A DNA stretch of 24,416 nt, taken from positions 1 through 24,416 of the IMG/VR virus record IMGVR_UViG_3300046455_000136, one strand, 5' to 3'. Of the stretch, positions 12,803 to 18,555 are shown in pieces. The position numbers and the translations under genes are program-made. The notes beneath the pieces were generated by a model. It was not told the DNA's origin and searched no databases. It worked only from the letters and a program-made list of their open reading frames with translations. Each line of letters begins with the position of its first letter. The stretch's first letter is position 1. The stretch comes from a virus.

Positions 12803-13765
12803 ATGGCAACGAAGCCTCAAGTAGTAGCGAAGACGAATGGGACGCCAGATGCGGTTAAGGCAAAGCCTGCTAAGCCCGCTGCGGCTCCCAAGGCTGCCTC
12901 GCAAGAGGTAATCCCTCAGATCAAATCCACTGCATTGTCGCTTGATGTTGGCCCAATCGTTGCGAAGCAATTCGCATCGGCGATGGCTGACGAACGGCAG
13001 GCAAAGGAGTTGAGTGAGAGTAAAGATGTCAAGCGTCGTGAGGGTTTGGTAATCACGACGGCTGCGATTGTGAAAGCTGCGAAGGCTGACAAAAACTTCA
13101 AGCTCGAAGATGTGTTGTCAAGCTCTGAGCAGACCAAAGATGCGTTGCTTGGCAGGATTTGGATTGCACTTGGGTTCAAGCATGTGATCCAAGTTGGCGA
13201 AGATGGCGCAACCAAGCCTAAGGTGGTTTGGGTTCCTGATGTTGCACAGTATGTCGCACCCAATAAGAAAGTGGACGGTGACAGTGTTGTGAAGCAGAAG
13301 AACTCTGTTCGCAGCAACATGAGCACACTGGTTAAGAAGTGTGCTGTGTCGGCGCTTCACATCATTGATAAGAACCTTGATGCGAAGGTGGAAAACGGAC
13401 AGCTTCGTATCACTGGTCCGGCTGTAAAGGAGCAGTTCGGACAGACTTCTGTGTTGCTGAATGAAAACCAGACCGTCCAAGTCGTAGATAAGAAAGGCTT
13501 GGCGACTGGTGAGACGGTCAAGTTGAAGGAAAAGCCGTCATTCCAGGCAATCGCCACTCGTGCGGCTGAAAGTCATGGTAAAGTCATGGCCAGCCGTGTC
13601 GATAGTCGCAAGGAAATTGTGGCTGATCCTGAAAAGGAAATTGTCGCAATGTCCAAGCGGTTCGTGACAATCCTTGAAGCTATCAAGAAGCTGAACAAGG
13701 AGTTGTCGGCTGATGTAAAGGGTGCGCTCGAAAGCGTGTACAACGCAATCGACGAACTTCTGTAA
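12803..13765 (+). CDS. Hypothetical early protein, 320 aa
   Basis: No family was recognised. The first 35 residues are rich in Ala, Lys and Pro (DAVKAKPAKPAAAPKAAS), which suggests a flexible basic tail. A helical region with many charged residues follows (AMADERQAKELSESKDVKRR), then KPKVVWVPDVAQYVAPNKK and a C-terminal helix KRFVTILEAIKKLNKELSAD. It is the largest of the first early genes and is flanked by its own promoter and a very strong terminator, so it forms a monocistronic unit. GGAG lies eight bases before the ATG; the frame could be extended to a GTG inside the 15-bp motif, but that lacks a ribosome binding site. A DNA-binding or nucleoid-like role would fit composition but is not shown. 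Confidence 0.75.
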   Translation: MATKPQVVAKTNGTPDAVKAKPAKPAAAPKAASQEVIPQIKSTALSLDVGPIVAKQFASAMADERQAKELSESKDVKRREGLVITTAAIVKAAKADKNFKLEDVLSSSEQTKDALLGRIWIALGFKHVIQVGEDGATKPKVVWVPDVAQYVAPNKKVDGDSVVKQKNSVRSNMSTLVKKCAVSALHIIDKNLDAKVENGQLRITGPAVKEQFGQTSVLLNENQTVQVVDKKGLATGETVKLKEKPSFQAIATRAAESHGKVMASRVDSRKEIVADPEKEIVAMSKRFVTILEAIKKLNKELSADVKGALESVYNAIDELL

Positions 13766-13778
13766 AGCCTCCTCTAAT

Positions 13779-13809
13779 GGGCGCGGCCAGCAATGGTCGC
13801 GCCCTTTTT
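13779..13809 (+). terminator. Strong rho-independent terminator
   Basis: GGGCGCGGCCA (13779-13789), GCAA tetraloop, TGGTCGCGCCC (13794-13804; one G-U pair), then TTTTT. It ends the 320-aa gene unit. A perfect copy of the 15-bp motif begins two bases after the T-run. Confidence 0.92.
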
Positions 13810-13810
13810 G

Positions 13811-13825
13811 TGTTTGACTCAAACA
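13811..13825. promoter_or_regulatory. 15-bp motif, copy 16
   Basis: TGTTTGACTCAAACA, perfect palindrome, next to the strong terminator 13779-13809. Confidence 0.92.
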
Positions 13826-13840
13826 AGCAAAGGTGCCAAG

Positions 13841-14008
13841 ATGTACTACGTGATATGGGAAGCGAATGGCATTCATCACGAATGCAAAGCGGGCAACAGG
13901 CTGACCGCGCGGCAGGTGCAAGAGGCTATCGTGGATTACTGGCATGGCGACGGTATCCGTGTGACGATGTGGAATGGTGGGGTGAAGGACAAAGAGGAGG
14001 TGTCCTGA
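13841..14008 (+). CDS. Hypothetical protein, 55 aa
   Basis: The frame reads MYYVIWEANGIHHECKAGNR ... VQEAIVDYWHGDGIRVTMWN and ends KDKEEVS. No family was recognised. AAAGG lies eight bases before the ATG. The start is 16 bases after a perfect motif palindrome (13811-13825), itself adjacent to the preceding terminator. Two longer frames that start inside the terminator are rejected. Downstream there is a run of ten C (14020-14029) and then an internal promoter. Confidence 0.6.
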   Translation: MYYVIWEANGIHHECKAGNRLTARQVQEAIVDYWHGDGIRVTMWNGGVKDKEEVS

Positions 14009-14069
14009 GCGGGGCTCCTCCCCCCCCCCTCAACGTCTGCTGTACACTTCCGAACATACAAATTAGTGC

Positions 14070-14098
14070 TTGACAAAGTGATAGCACTATGCTAGTAT
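14070..14098 (+). promoter_or_regulatory. Early promoter with internal inverted repeat
   Basis: TTGACA (14070-14075), 17-base spacer ending in TGC, then TAGTAT (14093-14098); a TATAAT with a 20-base spacer overlaps at 14096-14101. The spacer and -10 contain TAGCA-CTA-TGCTA (14082-14094), an inverted repeat that recurs at the same place in the promoter at 15723. A motif copy at 14134-14148 lies in the expected 5' leader. Confidence 0.8.
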
Positions 14099-14133
14099 AA
14101 TGATAGCTCTGCGTTTCAGAGTGGTGCGAAGTG

Positions 14134-14148
14134 TGTATGACTCAAACA
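14134..14148. promoter_or_regulatory. 15-bp motif, copy 17
   Basis: TGTATGACTCAAACA, in the leader between the promoter at 14070 and GAGGAGG. Confidence 0.92.
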
Positions 14149-14163
14149 ACTGAGGAGGTTAAT

Positions 14164-14349
14164 ATGCGAACCCTTGATGAAATGCTGGAGAGTTGGAGTG
14201 TTCTTCCTCCAGGCATGTGGGAGAACGATACAGGTCCATGTGATTGGTATGCTGTTTGTAATGATGATGGTATCATCGCTTACTTCGCGAAGGAAGCAGA
14301 CGCCTATCGCTTTCGGCTCGGCAAAATAAACTATGAGCTAAATCACTAA
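14164..14349 (+). CDS. Hypothetical protein, 61 aa
   Basis: The frame begins MRTLDEMLESWSVLPPGMWE, with DDGIIAYFAKEADAYRFRLG near the C-terminus, a pattern common in short phage proteins that act as 'field display' style small alpha/beta units. No family was recognised. GAGGAGG lies five bases before the ATG. The upstream segment, motif plus 'ACTGAGGAGG', is duplicated before the next gene, so both were probably built from the same leader cassette. It is the first gene after the promoter at 14070. Confidence 0.7.
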   Translation: MRTLDEMLESWSVLPPGMWENDTGPCDWYAVCNDDGIIAYFAKEADAYRFRLGKINYELNH

Positions 14350-14358
14350 CGGCCAACT

Positions 14359-14373
14359 TGTATGACTCAAACA
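14359..14373. promoter_or_regulatory. 15-bp motif, copy 18
   Basis: TGTATGACTCAAACA, followed by the same ACTGAGGAGG as copy 17. Confidence 0.92.
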
Positions 14374-14388
14374 ACTGAGGAGGCCAGC

Positions 14389-14607
14389 ATGAATGAGAAG
14401 GAAAGGTTTTGGGTTGGTGATGTTCCGAAGGTGGATGACTTCGGCGATCCGATCAAGGAAGTGTTTGTTGATGGGAAGACAAGCATGGGACCGTGGGCTA
14501 TCATGACACCGCACAGCCATGAGGTACATGGTTTTGGTTTGGGAACTGGTCGTGGTCAGAAGTATGTTAAGCGGGCTGATGGTAAGTGGCGCAAGGTGGA
14601 GGGCTAA
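14389..14607 (+). CDS. Hypothetical protein, 72 aa
   Basis: The frame begins MNEKERFWVGDVPKVDDFGD and contains DGKTSMGPWAIMTPHSHEVH and GRGQKYVKRADGKWRKVEG. No family was recognised. GAGGAGG lies five bases before the ATG, directly after a motif copy at 14359-14373. The upstream frame that starts MTQTTEEAS only translates the motif and ribosome binding site and is rejected as a start. Confidence 0.7.
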   Translation: MNEKERFWVGDVPKVDDFGDPIKEVFVDGKTSMGPWAIMTPHSHEVHGFGLGTGRGQKYVKRADGKWRKVEG

Positions 14608-14610
14608 ACC

Positions 14611-15147
14611 ATGTGTGACTCAAACAAGTTGAAGCTGGCAGATGTGAAGGCTGGTGATGTGTTGATCGCTGATGCAGGATTTACCTGCATTGAACCGGAT
14701 GCAAGGTTGACTGTCTACAACAATGGTAGTTACCTAGCTGTGCGTTGTGCGAGGGGAACACATGCGTTGGATGGACAGTTGAATGATAAGGGTGAGCTGG
14801 TTGGGTTTAGGAAAGAGAGTGTCTCAAACCTTGTGGTTCTTTGGGAACTGCTTCATCCAGAGATGACACACGAGAGGCTTGGCCTGATCCCATGGTGGAT
14901 ATTCGCTGGTGATCCTGATCCAGCATGGAAGCAGATCCACAAGCACTATGAGCATGGTGGTGGGTGGCGTCACGGCAATATGGGATTTAGGATGCTTGCC
15001 AAGCATGTGCTGCGTTACCCTGGTGATCCTGATCTGTATCCGCTGGCACAGGCTAGACTACGCGACGAGTTGATCCTATTCTACGATCATGCGATTGTTG
15101 CCATCCTTCAAAAAGATGGCAGCTTCGAAGCGTCGAGGGTCGATTGA
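14611..15147 (+). CDS. Hypothetical protein, 178 aa, codons 2-6 are the 15-bp motif
   Basis: The frame begins MCDSNKLKLADVKAGDVLIA, with a small beta-barrel-like N-terminal part (KAGDVLIADAGFTCIEPDAR) and a C-terminal part PWWIFAGDPDPAWKQIHKHY ... RLRDELILFYDHAIVAILQK. No family was recognised. GGAGGG lies seven bases before the ATG, so the start is well supported. Residues CDSNK are encoded by an almost perfect motif copy, placed so that a bound protein would block early elongation or transcription. The stop overlaps the next ATG (TGATG). Confidence 0.7.
   Translation: MCDSNKLKLADVKAGDVLIADAGFTCIEPDARLTVYNNGSYLAVRCARGTHALDGQLNDKGELVGFRKESVSNLVVLWELLHPEMTHERLGLIPWWIFAGDPDPAWKQIHKHYEHGGGWRHGNMGFRMLAKHVLRYPGDPDLYPLAQARLRDELILFYDHAIVAILQKDGSFEASRVD
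14612..14626. promoter_or_regulatory. 15-bp motif, copy 19
   Basis: TGTGTGACTCAAACA, full consensus; it overlaps the ATG and codons 2-5 of the 178-aa gene. Confidence 0.9.
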
Positions 15148-15248
15148 TGAAAGCGGAAACTTGGGTCGTGATCGTACTTGTGTTAGGGATTTGCATCATA
15201 TCCCTAGCACTCTTTGGGTGCCAGATGCCACTGAGGACAATCCCATGA
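15147..15248 (+). CDS. Short lipoprotein-like membrane peptide, 33 aa
   Basis: The frame MKAETWVVIVLVLGICIISL continues ALFGCQMPLRTIP: one hydrophobic segment ending in LFGC, which resembles a lipobox. It overlaps the gene before (TGATG) and the gene after (ATGA), which supports translation in this polycistron. It could be a small lipoprotein or simply a membrane anchor. A resemblance to Rz1-type spanin lipoproteins is superficial, and the early position argues against a lysis role. Confidence 0.5.
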   Translation: MKAETWVVIVLVLGICIISLALFGCQMPLRTIP

Positions 15249-15619
15249 GAACGAACGAGAGCAGAAGACGGGAGTACGCTAGACGCAGGAGGCTATTCGA
15301 GCAGTTGCGTCTTCAAAGTGATGTGTTGTGTGACTCACACGAAGATCACAAGCAGACCATTGTGTTGAGTCGTATGATGAATATCATTCTTGATATAATA
15401 GGGCCGAGGAGGTTAAATGATGAGTCGCGGCAAGCCCTTGCGAACCATTTTTCTGATAGTGCCTACGACAAGAGCATCGATCCGACAGTTAAGTTGGGTG
15501 GGACGGGAGAGCGGAACGTGCTACATCTTGATGGATTGTTTGACATCACAGACCTTGCGAAGCGAGTTATCTGGACTGACACCCGCGCCAGTCGTGTTAT
15601 TGAAGGGACACAAGCGTGA
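15245..15619 (+). CDS. Hypothetical protein, 124 aa
   Basis: The N-terminus is strongly basic (MRTNESRRREYARRRRLFEQ). A helical centre follows (TIVLSRMMNIILDIIGPRRL), then LDGLFDITDLAKRVIW. No family was recognised. The start overlaps the upstream stop (ATGA). Codons around LCDSHE (15327-15341) carry a motif copy. The basic arm could bind nucleic acid, but this is a guess. Confidence 0.65.
   Translation: MRTNESRRREYARRRRLFEQLRLQSDVLCDSHEDHKQTIVLSRMMNIILDIIGPRRLNDESRQALANHFSDSAYDKSIDPTVKLGGTGERNVLHLDGLFDITDLAKRVIWTDTRASRVIEGTQA
15327..15341. promoter_or_regulatory. 15-bp motif, copy 20
   Basis: TGTGTGACTCACACG, one outer mismatch, inside the 124-aa gene (CDSHE). Confidence 0.8.
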
Positions 15620-15714
15620 CTTGCATCGTCATCATCGTAATCGCTATCGTCGTACTCGGTTGGATTTTCATCCGAGGCTTTCATTGGGTCGCAGGAGAGC
15701 GGGGTTACGACTAA
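15616..15714 (+). CDS. Small single-span membrane protein, 32 aa (GTG start)
   Basis: The frame starts with GTG overlapping the upstream TGA (GTGA) and reads MTCIVIIVIAIVVLGWIFIR then GFHWVAGERGYD: one N-terminal membrane span with a charged cytoplasmic-type tail. AAGG is about nine bases upstream. Codon overlap and composition support it, but its size makes the call uncertain. No function is assignable. Confidence 0.5.
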   Translation: MTCIVIIVIAIVVLGWIFIRGFHWVAGERGYD

Positions 15715-15722
15715 AATAAGTG

Positions 15723-15751
15723 TTGACAAAGTGTTAGCACTATGCTATCAT
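15723..15751 (+). promoter_or_regulatory. Early promoter, near copy of the one at 14070
   Basis: TTGACA (15723-15728), 17-base spacer ending in TGC, then TATCAT (15746-15751). From the -35 through TGCTA the sequence is the same as in the promoter at 14070 except for one base, including the inverted repeat TAGCA-CTA-TGCTA (15735-15747). Confidence 0.82.
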
Positions 15752-15782
15752 CGTAGTCTTGGTCAAATGAAGGAGCAGGCAA

Positions 15783-16112
15783 ATGACTGAGCATTGGGAT
15801 CGATCTGAGTATGACTCAAACAGTGCGACGAGTGTGATGGGACTGCCTAAGTTACTGAGGGCAGTCGCATCGCGTTTGGAGAACACACTCTCAACAAGTG
15901 ATGGTGAGCTTAGCAGAGAGTTGCTTGAGCGTGCCGCGGATAGACTTGACTACCTCGAGAAGATCGCCACGGTTGCATCGCACGTTGTGTTACTGGTGCC
16001 GTACAGCAGGAAGGGTGGACAGAAGAAGTCCAAGGTGCCACGCGAGACGTTGATCCGATTGTGTGATGCGCTCAATGAGGTTCCAGAGTTTCGCGTGAGG
16101 AGGATTCGATGA
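15783..16112 (+). CDS. Hypothetical helical protein, 109 aa
   Basis: The frame begins MTEHWDRSEYDSNSATSVMG and is predominantly helical: LPKLLRAVASRLENTLSTSD, LSRELLERAADRLDYLEKIA. The C-terminus is basic. AAGGAG lies seven bases before the ATG. It is the first gene after the promoter at 15723, and codons 9-13 contain a motif copy with one mismatch (15808-15822). No family was recognised. The stop overlaps the next ATG (ATGA). Confidence 0.7.
   Translation: MTEHWDRSEYDSNSATSVMGLPKLLRAVASRLENTLSTSDGELSRELLERAADRLDYLEKIATVASHVVLLVPYSRKGGQKKSKVPRETLIRLCDALNEVPEFRVRRIR
15808..15822. promoter_or_regulatory. 15-bp motif, copy 21
   Basis: AGTATGACTCAAACA, one outer mismatch, near the start of the 109-aa gene. 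Confidence 0.8.
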
Positions 16113-16594
16113 CTGACATCGTAACCCTCGCCTTCACTGGCTTTGTTCGCTTTCCTGCTGATCCTTCCATGTCAATTCCTCTAATTGATGAGTCGGGGGT
16201 ATTCGGTGGGATCAATCTTGCTGGCTTGCCGTACACTTCGTTCTACAAGTTTGACTCAAACCATGTCTTGCTGGATGCAAGCATCACCATAAACGATCAT
16301 ACGCTCGACTATGGGGCTACTGGTCCTTCTTATCTCACTTACACGCCATCTCAAGTCGCCGTCACCACTTCCCATGTGAACAACTTCATAGTTGGTCCTC
16401 TCATTACCTTTCCAGACTACCAGACCAACTCAGTAGGGTTCGGTGGTTCGTTTGACTTCGGTACGCAAGTGGGTCAGCTTTCAGTCCAGAGTCTCGAACT
16501 CATAGTCCATACACCTGCGCCCGTACTTGGTGCTGGCTTGCCTATACTCCTTCTCTCCATCCCCATTCTCAAGCTACTTCGGAGACAGTCATGA
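16109..16594 (+). CDS. PEP-CTERM-like protein without signal peptide, 161 aa
   Basis: The protein has the layout of exported PEP-CTERM-type proteins of alphaproteobacteria: a beta-rich domain (AFTGFVRFPADPS ... GVFGGINLAGLPYTSFYKFD) and a C-terminal sorting-like tail with PAPVLGAGLP (residues 136-145), a membrane segment LLLSIPILKLL and terminal RRQS. In that family the tail is recognised by an exosortase after Sec export. Here the N-terminus MTDIVTLAFTGFVRF shows no clear signal peptide, so export is doubtful: the gene may have lost its leader when it entered the phage. The start overlaps the upstream stop (ATGA). It points to an alphaproteobacterial donor. Confidence 0.65.
   Translation: MTDIVTLAFTGFVRFPADPSMSIPLIDESGVFGGINLAGLPYTSFYKFDSNHVLLDASITINDHTLDYGATGPSYLTYTPSQVAVTTSHVNNFIVGPLITFPDYQTNSVGFGGSFDFGTQVGQLSVQSLELIVHTPAPVLGAGLPILLLSIPILKLLRRQS
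16248..16262. promoter_or_regulatory. 15-bp motif, copy 22
   Basis: AGTTTGACTCAAACC, both outermost bases changed but still symmetric inside, within the PEP-CTERM-like gene. Confidence 0.65.
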
Positions 16595-16881
16595 CTGATA
16601 GACTTGCAGGTATTGTGATCGGGTTGCAGCGGATGGGTGAAGCTGCACGCGATCGTGGTGACGATATTAAGTTCACACAAGATCAGGAGGTATTCGATCA
16701 CATCCGATGGCTGGATGAGCAACTGTCGATGGTGGAGAAGGTGCGCGCTGTGTTGTTAGGTGAGCGTCAGAGATTCATGCCAGTCAGTAAGGAGATTTAT
16801 AAACAAACTCCCACGCAAGGAAATCTAGAAGATCAGCGAGCAGCGATCAACAAAGTTGCGATGGTGCAAAAGACTGTTTGA
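16591..16881 (+). CDS. Hypothetical helical protein, 96 aa
   Basis: The sequence MTDRLAGIVIGLQRMGEAAR ... HIRWLDEQLSMVEKVRAVLL is mainly helical and may form a coiled coil. No family was recognised. The start overlaps the upstream stop (ATGA). Its TGA stop is part of a perfect motif palindrome (16875-16889), so the last codons KTV are fixed by the motif. Confidence 0.65.
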   Translation: MTDRLAGIVIGLQRMGEAARDRGDDIKFTQDQEVFDHIRWLDEQLSMVEKVRAVLLGERQRFMPVSKEIYKQTPTQGNLEDQRAAINKVAMVQKTV

Positions 16882-16889
16882 GTCAAACA
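16875..16889. promoter_or_regulatory. 15-bp motif, copy 23
   Basis: TGTTTGAGTCAAACA, perfect palindrome; it contains the stop of the 96-aa gene and precedes the GAGGAGG of the next. Confidence 0.92.
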
Positions 16890-16908
16890 ACCGCCTGAGG
16901 AGGCAATC

Positions 16909-17325
16909 ATGAGCTACAAGACTGACATAGTTAGGTTCCTGTCTGGAGTCATGAGTAAGACTGTCCCTAATCCAGACGCCAAGCATAACCAGGGCGCGTT
17001 GATAGGTCAAGCGTTCCTTTGGGATGAGATAGAACGGTACGCCAAGGCGCAGTCTGACGCAACTTGGAAGAAGATGGAAGTCGAGGGTATTATCCCCGAT
17101 CTCAGTACGCTCGATACAGGTGATCACGAACTAGCATACAGTCCAAGCTTCACCATCCATGCTAGTGTGTCACAGCCAGTCAAACGGTTCAAGCAAGAGG
17201 AACTGGCGCAGTTGTTGGCTAAGTCCAAGTACAAGGTTCCGATCAGTGTGACGGCTGAGTTGTGCGATCAAGCTAAGCTGCCAGGTAATCCACAGCGTAA
17301 GCTTAAGATCATCGAGCGAGGGTGA
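16909..17325 (+). CDS. Hypothetical protein, 138 aa
   Basis: The frame begins MSYKTDIVRFLSGVMSKTVP and contains QGALIGQAFLWDEIERYAKA, then a C-terminal part SKYKVPISVTAELCDQAKLP ending RKLKIIERG. No family was recognised. GAGGAGG lies five bases before the ATG, shortly after the motif copy 16875-16889, the same leader arrangement as at 14134 and 14359. Confidence 0.7.
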   Translation: MSYKTDIVRFLSGVMSKTVPNPDAKHNQGALIGQAFLWDEIERYAKAQSDATWKKMEVEGIIPDLSTLDTGDHELAYSPSFTIHASVSQPVKRFKQEELAQLLAKSKYKVPISVTAELCDQAKLPGNPQRKLKIIERG

Positions 17326-17326
17326 C

Positions 17327-17623
17327 ATGCGGAACGGCAAGCTGGTTCTCCAGCCCACGATTGAGGAGATTCCGATACCGGAGTTGGAGAGCCGGATTGC
17401 GGCCATACGTGAGCGACGCATTGTGGCTGCAATCGAATACGCTGCGAGTAAAAGCTTACAGTTAGAGATCGACAAGGATATGGTTCACCGTAAGCTAAAG
17501 GCGCAGTATGAAATGCTCGCTAAAGACTTGGCACGATGTGAGCGTGCGATCTATGCATGTGATGAGCGACTTGTGAAGATCACGATGCTCAAGGATGAAG
17601 CTGGCTTATTGGAGGATATGTGA
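17327..17623 (+). CDS. Coiled-coil protein, 98 aa
   Basis: The frame begins MRNGKLVLQPTIEEIPIPEL and continues as a long helix with regular hydrophobic spacing (LESRIAAIRERRIVAAIEYA, AQYEMLAKDLARCERAIYAC, DERLVKITMLKDEAGLLEDM), probably a coiled coil. The start is one base after the upstream stop, with a GAGGG overlapping the end of the previous gene. No family was recognised. Confidence 0.65.
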   Translation: MRNGKLVLQPTIEEIPIPELESRIAAIRERRIVAAIEYAASKSLQLEIDKDMVHRKLKAQYEMLAKDLARCERAIYACDERLVKITMLKDEAGLLEDM

Positions 17624-17880
17624 TGGCTGAGCGTTTGGGCGATGCACCGATTGAGCCGAGGTACGTAGCGCAGATGAAGGCACTCGCTAAGACTATTGAC
17701 CAGTTCCTTAATGGTGATGGTGAGAAGAAGACTGGCTTTATTGTCATGATGTTTCCACTCAATACTCACGATGGCCGCGCCAATTACATATCGAATGCGA
17801 AGCGTGAGGATGTTGTCATCATGCTTAAAGAGCAGATCAAACGCTTTGAAGGCCAGCCTGACATGAAAGGACATGCGTGA
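17623..17880 (+). CDS. Conserved phage protein, 85 aa
   Basis: The sequence KKTGFIVMMFPLNTHDGRAN then YISNAKREDVVIMLKEQIKR and FEGQP matches a conserved small protein seen in many proteobacterial phages ('KTGF-x-x-x-FPF ... GR-x-NYISN ... ML-KEQ-x-x-RFEGQPE'). Its function is not known to me. The ATG overlaps the upstream stop (TGATG), with GGAGG seven bases ahead; the GTG one codon earlier is less likely. Confidence 0.75.
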   Translation: MAERLGDAPIEPRYVAQMKALAKTIDQFLNGDGEKKTGFIVMMFPLNTHDGRANYISNAKREDVVIMLKEQIKRFEGQPDMKGHA

Positions 17881-18146
17881 TGCAACACAACGAATTCCAG
17901 AGGCGCTTGAACGATGCGCATCTAAGTGAGCAGGCCATGTTCCTGCTTAGTTTCTTGTATGAGTCATATGTAGAATTGTTGAAGCAACATGACGAGATGG
18001 GTCAAGTGATGTTGTCTCTAGCGAACACCATCCAGCAGTTCATCGGCTTGAATGAGAAGACGTTGCTGGAACTTCGCAAGGTACAGAACCGAGGCACTCC
18101 AGGCGTGGAGGTTCACAGTGTACGTAACGATCCAGAGGACGACTGA
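17880..18146 (+). CDS. Hypothetical helical protein, 88 aa
   Basis: The frame MQHNEFQRRLNDAHLSEQAM then FLLSFLYESYVELLKQHDEM is helical throughout, with a C-terminal acidic tail. The start overlaps the upstream stop (TGATG). Residues LYESY are encoded by a motif copy with two outer mismatches (17956-17970). No family was recognised. Confidence 0.65.
   Translation: MQHNEFQRRLNDAHLSEQAMFLLSFLYESYVELLKQHDEMGQVMLSLANTIQQFIGLNEKTLLELRKVQNRGTPGVEVHSVRNDPEDD
17956..17970. promoter_or_regulatory. 15-bp motif, copy 24
   Basis: TGTATGAGTCATATG, two outer mismatches, inside the 88-aa gene. Confidence 0.65.
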
Positions 18147-18147
18147 C

Positions 18148-18555
18148 GTGAAACCAGTTCAAGGCTACATAGCCAACGATGGAACGTTCTTCGAGAGCAA
18201 GAAGGAAGCCACACTCTACGAAGCGGAGATGGAGTTGCGGGATCGTATCGTCAAAGAGTATCCGTTAGTCGAACTTGAACGAGTCATGCATTTACTAAGA
18301 GCAGTGATGCCACAACTGAGGAGCTACTGCGATGCCTATTTCTACGCACCAAATACTGCCGAAGGCGAGATCGGAGAAGCGCCTGTTGATCTCACGCCCA
18401 CGCCTGATGGACATACAGGCTTCTTCAACGGCACAGAAGAAGATATTAAAGGCATACTCAAACTCCCGATTAGAGGACATAGCCATGTGCCCGACCTGGG
18501 GCATCGTCCATATGCAAAAGAGATACCCGACGGCGGCGAGGTCGATGGCGCTTGA
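18148..18555 (+). CDS. Hypothetical protein, 135 aa (GTG start)
   Basis: The frame begins MKPVQGYIANDGTFFESKKE then ATLYEAEMELRDRI. This resembles the 'target-plus-DG-x-x-F ... EA-x-x-YE' segment of small phage proteins. The GTG start follows the upstream stop by one base, with GAGGA about ten bases ahead. The last 75 codons overlap, in another frame, the beginning of the Cas4-like gene. Either one of the starts or ends is misjudged, or the overlap is real. Confidence 0.55.
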   Translation: MKPVQGYIANDGTFFESKKEATLYEAEMELRDRIVKEYPLVELERVMHLLRAVMPQLRSYCDAYFYAPNTAEGEIGEAPVDLTPTPDGHTGFFNGTEEDIKGILKLPIRGHSHVPDLGHRPYAKEIPDGGEVDGA

